A stretch of 64,000 bases of DNA, taken from Mycolicibacterium peregrinum (lineage in GTDB: Bacteria > Actinomycetota > Actinomycetes > Mycobacteriales > Mycobacteriaceae). The stretch spans positions 123,737 to 187,736 of the forward strand of contig NZ_LZSO01000014.1 of the NCBI RefSeq assembly GCF_001665785.1, written 5' to 3'. The stretch's first letter is position 1; every line of letters begins with the position of its first letter. The notes under the pieces were generated by a model. It made no database searches, was not told where the DNA came from, and saw only the letters and a list, made by a program, of their open reading frames with translations. This document shows, one piece after another, positions 16,592 to 26,271 of the stretch. The position numbers and the translations under genes were made by a program.

Positions 16592-17842
16592 TCAGCGCAG
16601 GGGATCGAATTCCCGCAGTGCCTCGGGTTGCTTTCCGGTGGTCATGTATTCGGCGAGCAGTCGGCCGGTGACCGGACCGTGGGCCAGTCCCCACATGCCG
16701 TGACCGCCGGCCACGTAGATGCCTTGTGCCACTTCGCCTATCAGTGGGCGACCGTCCGAGCTGACCGGGCGCGGGCCCACCCACACGTCGGTGCGGGCCT
16801 CCCAGTCCACACCGTCGAGCAGCGGTGCCGCGGACGCGATGATGGCGTCGACCCGCGGTGGTTGCACCGGGTCGTCGGGGGAGCGGAACTCCATGGTTCC
16901 GGCCACCCGTAGCTTGCCCTGGTACGGCGTGCAGGCGACGCGGGCGTCGGGCAGGTAGATGGGCCCGAGGATCGGGCGCTCGACCGGCACGGTGAACGAG
17001 TAACCGCGACCGGCCTGCACGGGCGTACGGACCCAGGGTTTCGCCAGCTTCGACAGCCACGCCCCGGTGGCGATCACGGCGGTCTCCGCGCTCAGCGATC
17101 GGCCGGTCAGGTCCACGTTCACTCCGGCACCCATGGCGCGCACGTCGGTGACCTCGCCGATGACCAGTTCCGCGCCCCTGGCGATGACGGCATCGCCGAG
17201 CGCCTGGACGAACCGGCCCGGGTCCACGAACCGCTGGCCTTCTACGCTGATGCCCGCGGTGATCGCCGGTGACGCCAGCGGCACATGGTCGCGCAGGGTG
17301 TCACCGGACAGGCCGGTGACCGTCACGGTCTGTCCCACCGCGGCCATCCGGCGCAGCTCGGTCATCAGGTGTTCGGCCTGACGCGAGGTTTCGAACAGCG
17401 CGGTGATCGGCCCGTCGGTGGTGGGCACCGCCACGCCGTTGGCGGTCAGTACGTCGTAGGCCTCGAGGCATTCCTCGTTGAGGGGCACATTGGCCTTGGC
17501 GACCCTGGTCCAGGTGGAAAGGCGGCAGCTCATGGCGAATCGGGCCAGGAACGACAGCAGGCGTGGGCCCGATGTCAGCGGAATGTGCAGGGGAGCGGCC
17601 GGGTCGAACAGCGACCGCAGGCCGTAACGCAGCACCGCCGGGTCATTGAGCGGGATGGTCAGCGTCGGCGAGACCCAGCCGGCATTGCCCCACGACGCGC
17701 CCGCGGCGACCCCGGTGCGGTCGACCACGGTGACCTTGACTCCGTGCTCCTGGAGAAACCATGCAGTGGACAGGCCGACGATGCCTGCACCCACGACAAC
17801 CGCTGACCGCGGTGCACCGTCAATGCGCTCGACCCCATACAT
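16592..17842 (-). CDS. FAD-dependent D-amino acid dehydrogenase/glycine oxidase family
   Basis: A 416-residue DAO-family flavoenzyme. The dinucleotide-binding motif VVVGAGIVGLSTAWFLQEHG is at residues 14-33, followed by GASWGNAGWVSP, the DadA-type stretch near the flavin. The C-terminal FAD motif is VAGGHGMWGLAHGPVTGRLL. DadA-type enzymes oxidise D-amino acids to oxo acids and pass electrons to the respiratory chain. It lies directly downstream of a PucR-type regulator on the same strand, with repeated TTGTCGA-like half-sites in the gap (17887-17925), so regulation by that protein is likely. The precise substrate is unknown. Confidence 0.88.
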   Translation of the reverse strand: MYGVERIDGAPRSAVVVGAGIVGLSTAWFLQEHGVKVTVVDRTGVAAGASWGNAGWVSPTLTIPLNDPAVLRYGLRSLFDPAAPLHIPLTSGPRLLSFLARFAMSCRLSTWTRVAKANVPLNEECLEAYDVLTANGVAVPTTDGPITALFETSRQAEHLMTELRRMAAVGQTVTVTGLSGDTLRDHVPLASPAITAGISVEGQRFVDPGRFVQALGDAVIARGAELVIGEVTDVRAMGAGVNVDLTGRSLSAETAVIATGAWLSKLAKPWVRTPVQAGRGYSFTVPVERPILGPIYLPDARVACTPYQGKLRVAGTMEFRSPDDPVQPPRVDAIIASAAPLLDGVDWEARTDVWVGPRPVSSDGRPLIGEVAQGIYVAGGHGMWGLAHGPVTGRLLAEYMTTGKQPEALREFDPLR

Positions 17843-17886
17843 GCTCCCATGGTGAGGCTGCTCACGCGCTCTGTGTTTGCGCTATC

Positions 17887-17925
17887 TCGACAAACAGAGG
17901 CGGCGCGATTGTCGAGTTACGACAA
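17887..17925. promoter_or_regulatory. Cluster of TTGTCGA half-sites before the dehydrogenase gene
   Basis: TCGACAA at 17887-17893, TTGTCGA at 17909-17915 and CGACAA at 17920-17925 form inverted half-sites. The last two make a perfect 6-5-6 inverted repeat over the pucR stop codon. The position, 45-80 bases upstream of the dehydrogenase start on the same strand, suits a regulator binding site, possibly for the adjacent PucR protein. Confidence 0.35.
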
Positions 17926-19506
17926 CTCTTCGGTTGCCGCCAGCTCGATCATCATCGCCAGCCGCTTGCGGGCATCGGCCAGGTCCAGCTGGGTCAGTTC
18001 GATCATCTTGCGCAGCCGGTAGCGCACGGTGTTCTCGTGCACACCGAGCGCCCGTCCGGCGCCGGCCAGATCGCCCTGGGCTTCCAGCCAGGCTCGCAAT
18101 GTGGCCGCGTACTGAGTGCCGTTTGCTTGGTCGTGGGCCCGTAGTTCGGCGACGGGTCCGCGCTGCGGGGCGCGGCCCGCGCGCGCGGCGATGCGCAGCC
18201 GCTGCAGCAGGATCTCGTCCCAGGCCTCGTCGTAGACCGGCACCCTGTCGTCGAGGCCGCGGGCATCCTCCTGCCGGACCCCGTGCACCTCGTGCCGGAC
18301 TTCGTGCAGCGCCAGGCACTCGTCGGCCTCACTGCGGGCCAGCGCCAGCTCGGCGGCGGTGGCCGGACCGCTGATGCCGGCCAGCACGGTCACCGGCTCG
18401 GGCAACGCGGCGCGCAGCCCCGTCACCCACCGGCTCGCGGCCTCGGCCTCGGCACCGGGCAACACGGTGTAGACGGTGTTGCCGGCCAGGGCGCTGCGCC
18501 CGGGACGCGACCAGCCGAAGCCCGCGGTCGCCCGCTCGAACGCCAGCAGCAGCGCGGCATGCCGCTCGTCCCCGGTGCGGGCACGCAACGCGATCACCCG
18601 CAGCGGCGTCTGTGGCAGCCCGAGCCGGCTGGCCGCGGTGGTGGCATCGGCGGCACCTTCGAGCAGACGGATCACCAGCTCCGACTCCACCTGGCGTTCC
18701 AGATCGGCGCTGGCGCGGGAGCGCAGCAGATGCAGGGCGACCATGCGGGCGCCGTCGGCCAGTGCGGCGCGGCGCGCATCGGGTAGGGGAGCGGCACACG
18801 TCACCCAGATCGAACCGAGCAGTTCGCGGCCGGCCCGGGCGGCCACCACCATCCGCCCGGTCAGGCCGAGCTCGTCGTCGCCGTCGACGAACATCGGGTC
18901 ATCGGATTCGGCCAGGTGCCGGAACACCCCCCGGCCGTCGAAGAGGGTGCGCAGCCGTTCCGGTGCCACACGGCTCAGGATGGTCTCGGCGCGCGCGGGG
19001 TCGGCGTGCTGCTGCAGCCGGGAGTACGCGAGCACCGCGCTGCGCCGGTCCTCGATGGTGACCGCGCCACCCACGGCATCGGCGAGGCTGTCGGCCAGGG
19101 CGAACAAATCGGTTGGGCCGCGCCCGGATTCGGTCTCCCGGCCTTCCAGTACGACGCCGTAGACCACGGCCGCGAGCTCGCTCCAGGAGACCTCGGGCTC
19201 GACCGTCATCACCGCGATGCGGTCATCGACCGTCAGTTCGTCGGCGTCGGCGTCGGCGTCGGCCGGGTCGTGCGGACCGCGGACCAGGACCACCACGGCG
19301 CGCGCGGCCTTCGCCCACTGCACCGCCTCGGTCACGGAACCGGCTCCGACGGCCAGCAGGACATCGCCGATGACCGGGCCGGGCTCGTGCATGACCACGC
19401 TGCGCAACTCGGTCGAGCGTGGCGCCGGAGAGGATCCAGGTGCCGGGGTGCGCAGCCGCACCCCGTAGCCGCCCAGAACGTTGATCAGGCGGTCCAGCGT
19501 GACCAC
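17917..19506 (-). CDS. PucR family transcriptional regulator
   Basis: A 529-residue regulator of the PucR/CdaR type. An N-terminal PucR-like sensor part is followed by a GGDEF-like middle region and a C-terminal helix-turn-helix: LRAWLEAQGDLAGAGRALGV and HENTVRYRLRKMIELTQLDL (about residues 465-510). The PucR family often controls purine, amino-acid or D-amino-acid use. Here the next gene on the same strand is a DadA-like flavoenzyme, its likely target. A short in-frame hexamer repeat (GTCGGC units near 19238-19262) gives a run of Asp-Ala pairs around residue 83. Start GTG/ATG near 19506 lies close to the upstream protease gene end. Confidence 0.88.
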   Translation of the reverse strand: MVTLDRLINVLGGYGVRLRTPAPGSSPAPRSTELRSVVMHEPGPVIGDVLLAVGAGSVTEAVQWAKAARAVVVLVRGPHDPADADADADELTVDDRIAVMTVEPEVSWSELAAVVYGVVLEGRETESGRGPTDLFALADSLADAVGGAVTIEDRRSAVLAYSRLQQHADPARAETILSRVAPERLRTLFDGRGVFRHLAESDDPMFVDGDDELGLTGRMVVAARAGRELLGSIWVTCAAPLPDARRAALADGARMVALHLLRSRASADLERQVESELVIRLLEGAADATTAASRLGLPQTPLRVIALRARTGDERHAALLLAFERATAGFGWSRPGRSALAGNTVYTVLPGAEAEAASRWVTGLRAALPEPVTVLAGISGPATAAELALARSEADECLALHEVRHEVHGVRQEDARGLDDRVPVYDEAWDEILLQRLRIAARAGRAPQRGPVAELRAHDQANGTQYAATLRAWLEAQGDLAGAGRALGVHENTVRYRLRKMIELTQLDLADARKRLAMMIELAATEELS

Positions 19507-19509
19507 GGA

Positions 19510-20532
19510 TTACGGCCCGGCGGCCAGCGTGGCCTTGCCGGTGTGCTGCTGGCCGCCCTGGTCCAGCCAGGTCAGGCCCACCACGTCGCCCGGGTAGTGC
19601 CGATCGAGGACCAGCGTCAGGGCGCGGGCCGAATCCAGCGGGGTGTTGTCGATGGTGGTGAGCACGTCGCCAGGAATCAGGCCGGCCGCGTCGGCGGGGC
19701 CGCCCGCGATGACGTCCTGGACGATCACGCCGCCGCTCTGGCGCTGCGCGGTGCGAACACCGACGCCGAGCAGGGTCGGCGGCCCGATGTGCACCGAGCC
19801 CGACGGAGTGCGGGAGCGGATCTGACCGGCGATGGCCATCGCGTCGTTGATCGGGATCGCGAACCCCTTGCCGCCGGGGCCCATGCGGAAGTTCACCGAC
19901 GCGGCGGTCGTCATACCCACAACCTGTCCGGCATCGTTGACCACGGGACCGCCGGAGTCACCGGCACGCACCGGCGCGGCGAACTCGATCAGACCGTTGA
20001 TCTCATCGCTCGTGCCGGTCAGCTCGTCTTCGGCGTTGACGGTCCGATTGAACGCGCTGATGGTGCCGACCTCACGGGTCAGGGGAGCGCCGCTGCCCCC
20101 GGCATTGCCGAGCGCGACGACGGGGCGCCCCGGTGCCAGCGCGGCCGAATCGCCGATCGGCGCCGGCGGCAGGCCTGCGGCGCCGTGCAGTTGCAGCACG
20201 GCGATGTCGTTCTGCCGGTCGTAGCCGACCAGGTCGGCCGGGTACCGCTGGCCGCCGACCGTGGCGCTGATCGAGTTGGCTCCTTGGACGACGTGGTAGT
20301 TGGTCAGGACCTCACCGTTCGGCGACAACACGATGCCGGTGCCGATGCCGTAGGCCTGTTGGTAATCCACGACGGTGTCGATGCGGGCCACCGACGGTTC
20401 GATCTGGGAAGCCACCGTCTCGGGGTCGCCGGGTGCGGCGGCGGCAGGTGCAATCGGGGCGATAACGGCCGTCGCGGCGGTCACTGCCACCGCGACGATC
20501 GTTCTGAACGGATGTGAGCTCACTTTGCTCAT
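19510..20532 (-). CDS. Secreted trypsin-like serine protease with PDZ domain (PepA/HtrA type)
   Basis: A 340-residue exported protease. Residues 1-33 are a Sec signal peptide (basic start, hydrophobic core, APAAAAP end). The chymotrypsin-like domain has His in LTNYHVVQGAN, Asp in YDRQNDIAVLQL and Ser in RAGDSGGPVVN, so the catalytic triad is complete. A PDZ domain from about residue 250 (LLGVGVRTAQ, DVIAGGPADAAGLIPGDVLT) ends the protein. There is no C-terminal membrane helix. It resembles mycobacterial PepA (Rv0125, Mtb32A) and would act in the cell envelope or medium. Its stop is three bases from the PucR start, so they may be co-transcribed. Confidence 0.92.
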   Translation of the reverse strand: MSKVSSHPFRTIVAVAVTAATAVIAPIAPAAAAPGDPETVASQIEPSVARIDTVVDYQQAYGIGTGIVLSPNGEVLTNYHVVQGANSISATVGGQRYPADLVGYDRQNDIAVLQLHGAAGLPPAPIGDSAALAPGRPVVALGNAGGSGAPLTREVGTISAFNRTVNAEDELTGTSDEINGLIEFAAPVRAGDSGGPVVNDAGQVVGMTTAASVNFRMGPGGKGFAIPINDAMAIAGQIRSRTPSGSVHIGPPTLLGVGVRTAQRQSGGVIVQDVIAGGPADAAGLIPGDVLTTIDNTPLDSARALTLVLDRHYPGDVVGLTWLDQGGQQHTGKATLAAGP

Positions 20533-20582
20533 ATACCCATCTTGGCTGGATAAGTAGCCGATGTCGACGCGATTGGCGTCGG

Positions 20583-21320
20583 TCAGTCCTCGGCGGTGAC
20601 TTCGCCGCGCGAGCGCCAGCCCCGCCGCTTGGTATCGCTCTTGCTGGACGGCCGCCGGTTACGCAGGGACTTGCCCTCGATCGGCTCGGCTTCCTCGGCG
20701 GTGGACTGAGGCTCCTCGGCGCCGGACTCTTCGACCTGGTCCTCGGACTCGGTTTCAGTGGACTCGTCGGCCTTTTCGACCTCGTCGACCTCGTCGGCCT
20801 CGTCCGACTCAGCAGCGTCCTCGGTCTCGGCTGCGGCCTTCTTGCGACCGCGGCGCTCGGACTTCTCCCGGGTCTTGACCGGCTTCGGCGGCGGAGGCGG
20901 CAGCTCGGCGAGGAAGGCCAGGTAGAAGGCGAAGATCCCGAGCAGTGCGATTGCGGCGGCGGCGCCGTAGATCCCGAACAGCCACGGGCCGGCGCTGTCC
21001 AGGGACAGCCAGATCTCGGAGACTGCGGTGCCGATGATCAGCACTGCGGCCAGCACGTGCAGGGCGATCGAGGCTGCCCGCAACCGCAGCGCCAACTCGG
21101 GGGTGGACAGCTCGGGACGCTTGGTGCGCTGCAGCGTGAACACGACCGGCAGGGCGGCCAGACCGATCAGGACTCCGGTGACGATGCGCAGGATCAGGCC
21201 GAGCGTGGGCGAGGTGTCGCCGACGAGCTCATGCCATCTGGGGAGAACGAAAAAGAAGTAGAGGCCGGCGGCCACGATCGAAAACGACGCGTGCCAGATC
21301 ACCGCGACGGTGCGGCCCAT
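20583..21320 (-). CDS. lucA: LucA-like membrane protein (Rv3723 homologue by position)
   Basis: A 245-residue protein with four predicted membrane helices (about residues 5-27, 40-60, 83-105 and 112-135), then PPPPPKPVKTRE and a highly acidic, low-complexity cytoplasmic tail ending in basic residues. The topology, length and place next to tRNA-Ser, 4.5S RNA, the aspartate aminotransferase and dnaX match M. tuberculosis Rv3723. That protein, LucA, stabilises Mce1/Mce4 lipid importers. The assignment rests on synteny and architecture rather than a computed alignment. The ribosome-binding site GAGGAGGAG lies just before ATG 21320. Confidence 0.78.
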   Translation of the reverse strand: MGRTVAVIWHASFSIVAAGLYFFFVLPRWHELVGDTSPTLGLILRIVTGVLIGLAALPVVFTLQRTKRPELSTPELALRLRAASIALHVLAAVLIIGTAVSEIWLSLDSAGPWLFGIYGAAAAIALLGIFAFYLAFLAELPPPPPKPVKTREKSERRGRKKAAAETEDAAESDEADEVDEVEKADESTETESEDQVEESGAEEPQSTAEEAEPIEGKSLRNRRPSSKSDTKRRGWRSRGEVTAED

Positions 21321-21346
21321 ACTCCTCCTCGGGTACTGAAATTGGG

Positions 21347-21395
21347 CCGGGGTGCGAGCTGCTGATCAGGGTTGATTCAGCAGGTCGCACCCCGG
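21347..21395 (-). terminator. Strong hairpin downstream of tRNA-Ser
   Basis: Two 19-base arms (21347-21365 and 21377-21395) pair with a single mismatch around an 11-base loop. It begins 10 bases past the 3' end of the minus-strand tRNA-Ser and ends 27 bases before lucA. It is the likely tRNA terminator, but its position would also let it act in the lucA leader. Confidence 0.6.
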
Positions 21396-21404
21396 ACCCG
21401 AGCG

Positions 21405-21490
21405 CGGAGGATAGGGGATTTGAACCCCTGAGGGCTGTTAACCCAACCCGCGTTCCAGGCGAGCGCCATAGGCCACTAGGCGAATCCTCC
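21405..21490 (-). tRNA. tRNA-Ser (anticodon GGA)
   Basis: An 86-base tRNA with a seven-pair acceptor stem (GGAGGAT with ATCCTCC) and G as discriminator. The D arm is present (GCCTAGTGGCCTATGGC). The anticodon arm CTCGC-CTGGAAC-GCGGG gives anticodon GGA. A long variable arm as expected for serine and a T arm with GGTTCAAATCC complete it. CCA is not encoded. It reads UCC/UCU codons. A large hairpin follows its 3' end. Confidence 0.95.
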
Positions 21491-21550
21491 GTCGGCAATC
21501 GTAGCGGACGGGAGAACCAGTCCCGAAACGCCGGGGAACGGGACGGGTAT

Positions 21551-21556
21551 TACACT
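21551..21556 (+). promoter_or_regulatory. -10 element of the SRP RNA gene
   Basis: TACACT lies seven bases before the first base of the SRP RNA (21563), the spacing expected of a SigA-type -10 hexamer. No convincing -35 is seen. Confidence 0.5.
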
Positions 21557-21562
21557 CGCCTT

Positions 21563-22972
<1,410 letters not shown>

Positions 22973-22998
22973 TCGGACGCAGTCGGTAGCCTTCTCAC

Positions 22999-25026
22999 GT
23001 GGCTCTCTACCGCAAATACCGGCCGGCAACCTTCGCGGAAGTCGTTGGCCAGGAACATGTCACCGAGCCGCTATCGACTGCGCTGACTGCGAACCGGATC
23101 AACCACGCATATTTGTTCTCCGGGCCGCGCGGCTGCGGCAAGACATCCTCGGCGCGCATCCTCGCCCGGTCGCTCAACTGTGAGCAGGGCCCGACGCCCA
23201 CACCGTGCGGGGTGTGCGATTCGTGCGTCGCGCTGGCACCGAACGGCCCGGGCAACGTCGACGTCGTCGAGCTCGACGCGGCCAGCCACGGCGGTGTGGA
23301 CGACACCCGCGAACTCCGGGACCGCGCGTTCTACGCGCCGGCCCAGTCGCGGTACCGCATCTTCATCGTCGACGAGGCCCACATGGTCACGACAGCAGGC
23401 TTCAACGCGCTGCTCAAGATCGTCGAGGAGCCGCCCGAGCACCTGATCTTCGTGTTCGCCACCACCGAACCGGAGAAGGTGCTGCCGACCATCCGGTCGC
23501 GCACGCATCACTACCCGTTCCGGCTGCTGGCCCCGCGCACCATGCGGCCGCTGCTGGAGCGCATCTGCACCGAGGAGAACGTCCACGTCGACGACGCGGT
23601 CTACCCGTTGGTCATCCGGGCCGGCGGCGGCTCACCTCGCGACACGCTCTCGGTGCTCGATCAGCTGCTGGCCGGCTCCGAGCAGGGTGCCAACGGCAAC
23701 CACATCACCTATCAACGGGCGCTGGCCCTGCTGGGCGCCACCGACATGGCACTCATCGACGATGCGGTCGAGGCGCTGGCCGCCGCTGATGCGGCGGCGC
23801 TGTTCGGAGCCGTCGAGGCGGTGATCGACGCCGGTCATGATCCGCGGCGGTTTGCCACCGATCTGCTGGAGCGCTTCCGCGATCTGATCGTGCTGCAGGC
23901 CGTGCCCGACGCCGTCACCCGCGGTGTCGTCGATGCCCCGGCCGACGTGCTGGAACGCATGCGCGAGCAGGCCGACCGGGTGGGCGCTGCGACGCTGGCC
24001 CGGTATGCCGAGGTGGTGCACGCCGGCCTCGGCGAGATGCGCGGTGCCACCGCCCCTCGGCTGCTGCTGGAAGTGGTGTGTGCCCGGCTGCTGCTGCCGT
24101 CGGCGCACGACACCGAATCGGCCCTGCTGCAGCGCATCGAACGTATCGAGACCCGGTTGGACATGTCGATTCCGGCCGGCGAGGTGTCGTCGGCCGCCCG
24201 GCCTGCAGCGTCGGCCCGGCTCGCTGCTGCCGTCGAGGACCCTGCGCCCGCCGCCGAACCCACCAAGACCTTCACCCGCCGCAGCCAAGCGGCACCGCCC
24301 CCGGCGCCTGACCCCGCCCCTGCTCCGGCACCGCCTGCTCCCGAGCCCGAGCGTGCGCCCGAACCGGTGTCCGCGCCGCCACCGCCGCCCCCTGCCGCAG
24401 AACCTGCACCCGAGCCCGAGCCCGAGCCACCGCTTCCGCCGGAGCCGGACTTCGAGCCCGAGCCCCCTCCGGAGCCCGAACCCGAGCCGGAACCGGTGCA
24501 GGCATCGGTGACCCCCGGCGGCGAGCCCAACGCGGCCGCCGTGCGCTCGATGTGGACGACGGTGCGGGAGAAGGTACGCGAGCGCAGTCGGACCACCGAG
24601 GTCATGCTCTCGGGTGCCATCGTGCGGGCCGTCGAGGACAAAACCCTTGTGCTGTCCCATGACTCGCCACCGCTGGCCAAGCGGCTGACCGAATCGCGCA
24701 ATGCCGACGTGATCCGGGATGCGTTGAAGGACGCGCTCGGTGTGGACTGGCAGATCCGCTGTGAGGTCGGCACCGCAGAGGCGGCCCCGCCGCCCGCGCC
24801 GAAGGCCAGTAAGCCTCCGCCACGGGTCCCCACCCGGCCGGGCCGCGTCATTCCCGAACCTGAGCCGGAGCCTGCCCCGGAGCCGCCGTCCTCCCCGGAG
24901 CAGGAAGAGGCGGAGATGCTCGCCGAGGCTTCGCAGAGCGAGGCCGGGCCTCGTCGTGATCCCGAAGAGGTTGCGCTGGAACTCCTTCAGAACGAACTCG
25001 GCGCGCGAAAGATCGAGAGTCGGTGA
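22999..25026 (+). CDS. dnaX: DNA polymerase III subunit gamma/tau
   Basis: A 675-residue clamp-loader ATPase. The N-terminus is YRKYRPATFAEVVGQEHV. Walker A is GPRGCGKTSSARIL, the zinc module is CGVCDSCVAL with the upstream Cys of LNCEQGP, Walker B is IFIVDEAHMV and sensor 1 is FATTEPEKV. Domain III ends near residue 370. A long Pro/Glu-rich linker (about residues 425-505, many PEPE units) then leads to a C-terminal domain at 510-595 (RSMWTTVREKVRERSRTTEV), which should bind the polymerase alpha subunit. A second Pro/Glu-rich stretch follows. I see no slippage heptamer. Start is GTG 22999. Confidence 0.95.
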   Translation: MALYRKYRPATFAEVVGQEHVTEPLSTALTANRINHAYLFSGPRGCGKTSSARILARSLNCEQGPTPTPCGVCDSCVALAPNGPGNVDVVELDAASHGGVDDTRELRDRAFYAPAQSRYRIFIVDEAHMVTTAGFNALLKIVEEPPEHLIFVFATTEPEKVLPTIRSRTHHYPFRLLAPRTMRPLLERICTEENVHVDDAVYPLVIRAGGGSPRDTLSVLDQLLAGSEQGANGNHITYQRALALLGATDMALIDDAVEALAAADAAALFGAVEAVIDAGHDPRRFATDLLERFRDLIVLQAVPDAVTRGVVDAPADVLERMREQADRVGAATLARYAEVVHAGLGEMRGATAPRLLLEVVCARLLLPSAHDTESALLQRIERIETRLDMSIPAGEVSSAARPAASARLAAAVEDPAPAAEPTKTFTRRSQAAPPPAPDPAPAPAPPAPEPERAPEPVSAPPPPPPAAEPAPEPEPEPPLPPEPDFEPEPPPEPEPEPEPVQASVTPGGEPNAAAVRSMWTTVREKVRERSRTTEVMLSGAIVRAVEDKTLVLSHDSPPLAKRLTESRNADVIRDALKDALGVDWQIRCEVGTAEAAPPPAPKASKPPPRVPTRPGRVIPEPEPEPAPEPPSSPEQEEAEMLAEASQSEAGPRRDPEEVALELLQNELGARKIESR

Positions 25027-25096
25027 TAGCTATCTCCGCCTGATTTGAGCTTCGCGCGATTTGCATCGAGTTAGCCAGCGTCGCAAAGTTTCCCGC

Positions 25097-25102
25097 TACA
25101 GT
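25097..25102 (+). promoter_or_regulatory. Candidate -10 element of the GGDEF protein gene
   Basis: TACAGT at 25097-25102 lies 36 bases before the TTG start in a 111-base gap after dnaX. No good -35 is visible. Confidence 0.3.
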
Positions 25103-25137
25103 GGTGAATTGATATTGCTGCGAGGCGGGAGTGCGGA

Positions 25138-26271
25138 TTGGGCATTCGCGAGTACTCGTTCGCCACCGGTGCGCTACGAGAAGGCCGTTTCATGCGGGTG
25201 TTCGTGCTTTTCGTGGCGCTCTCCTGCTTTGGTCTGGCCGGCCTGGGGCTGATCGTCCAGTTCAATCCTGCCGGTCCAGTGGGAGTGCTGGACCGCACGG
25301 TGCAATCCGTGGTGCTGATGAGCGCCGTGCCCGTCGGGGTGTGGTGGTTGCGGGTCGGCTGGCCCGGCTACCGTGCGGCAGTTGCCTTCACCGTGTGGGC
25401 TGATCTCGCGGTGGCAATCTGCGCGGTCACCATGTCGACTCCCGAGGCCAAGCTCTCCACGACGATCTACATGGGCATCGTCGGCATTTTCGCCGGGTTC
25501 CTGCTGGGTGCGCGGATACTGTTCGCGCACTGCCTGTTCGGTGCCGCGCTGATAGTCGCTGTCACGGCGTGGGCGTCGATGCACGACAGTTCGGCCGTGT
25601 TCGGATTGTTCGTCTACTACATGCCCGCCCTGAGCTGGGTTGTGATCGTTCCGCTGGCCGGATGCGTGATGATCGAACTCGGCCGCCGCGCGATCCGCAG
25701 AACCGCGCGCTCAGCCCACTATGACCCGTTGACGGGTCTGCGCAACCGTCGCGGCATGTATGCCGCCGTGCAGGCACGGGCGGGATCGTGTGACGTCGTC
25801 GCGATGGCGGTGTGCGACATCGACCAGTTCAAACGGCTCAACGACGCCGCCGGCCACGCTGCCGGGGATGCCGCGCTGGTCGCCGCGGCCGACAAATTGA
25901 AAACCGCTGCGAGCGCCGACGAGGTCACCGCACGCCTCGGCGGCGACGAACTCGTTCTTGTGGCATTTCTCGAAGGCGCCGCGCAGATTGCGCAGCTGAT
26001 CGACCGGCTGGCGCCACTGACCCGCGTAGGGGTCGGTGTCGGCGACCTTACGGTGAGCATCGGGATAGCGGCCGTGCCGTCGACGTGGGAGTTCAACGTC
26101 GACGACCTGGTGGCGCGCGCGGATTCGGCGATGTACGAAGCCAAGCGCGCCGGCGGCGGTTGCGTCGTTCACCAGGATCCGGCGGTGGCCCCGAGGGGGT
26201 CTCTGGCGCCTACGGCGTCCACCAAGGCCGCAGCGGCAGGCCGCCGTCCTTACCCTGCTCGTCGAGCTTGA
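25138..26271 (+). CDS. Membrane-anchored GGDEF-domain protein (putative diguanylate cyclase)
   Basis: About 377 residues. Six predicted membrane helices occupy residues 20-185. The rest is a GGDEF domain (about 190-350): YDPLTGLRNRRGM, the metal and base-binding segment VCDIDQFKRLNDAAGHAAGD, and the signature RLGGDELV, in which the final Phe is Leu. The inhibitory RxxD site upstream of the signature is not evident. The enzyme probably makes cyclic di-GMP, with activity depending on tolerance of GGDEL. The start is TTG 25138, or ATG 25192, which would remove 18 residues without affecting the membrane part. The C-terminal 62 bases overlap the convergent methyltransferase gene. Confidence 0.85.
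   Translation: MGIREYSFATGALREGRFMRVFVLFVALSCFGLAGLGLIVQFNPAGPVGVLDRTVQSVVLMSAVPVGVWWLRVGWPGYRAAVAFTVWADLAVAICAVTMSTPEAKLSTTIYMGIVGIFAGFLLGARILFAHCLFGAALIVAVTAWASMHDSSAVFGLFVYYMPALSWVVIVPLAGCVMIELGRRAIRRTARSAHYDPLTGLRNRRGMYAAVQARAGSCDVVAMAVCDIDQFKRLNDAAGHAAGDAALVAAADKLKTAASADEVTARLGGDELVLVAFLEGAAQIAQLIDRLAPLTRVGVGVGDLTVSIGIAAVPSTWEFNVDDLVARADSAMYEAKRAGGGCVVHQDPAVAPRGSLAPTASTKAAAAGRRPYPARRA

Noticed and set aside
19238..19262. Hexanucleotide repeat (GTCGGC units) in pucR as a phase-variation tract
   Set aside because: The unit is a multiple of three, so copy-number change would not shift the frame. It only lengthens an Asp-Ala run.
18916..20517. 533-codon open frame on the plus strand opposite pucR and the protease gene
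   Set aside because: Its residues are low-complexity Gly/Arg/Asp/His typical of a GC-rich antisense shadow, with no domain, while both opposite genes have clear motifs.
24290..24520. Pro/Glu repeats in dnaX as an unusual repeat element
   Set aside because: Pro-rich linkers in this part of mycobacterial gamma/tau are normal and codons are mixed.
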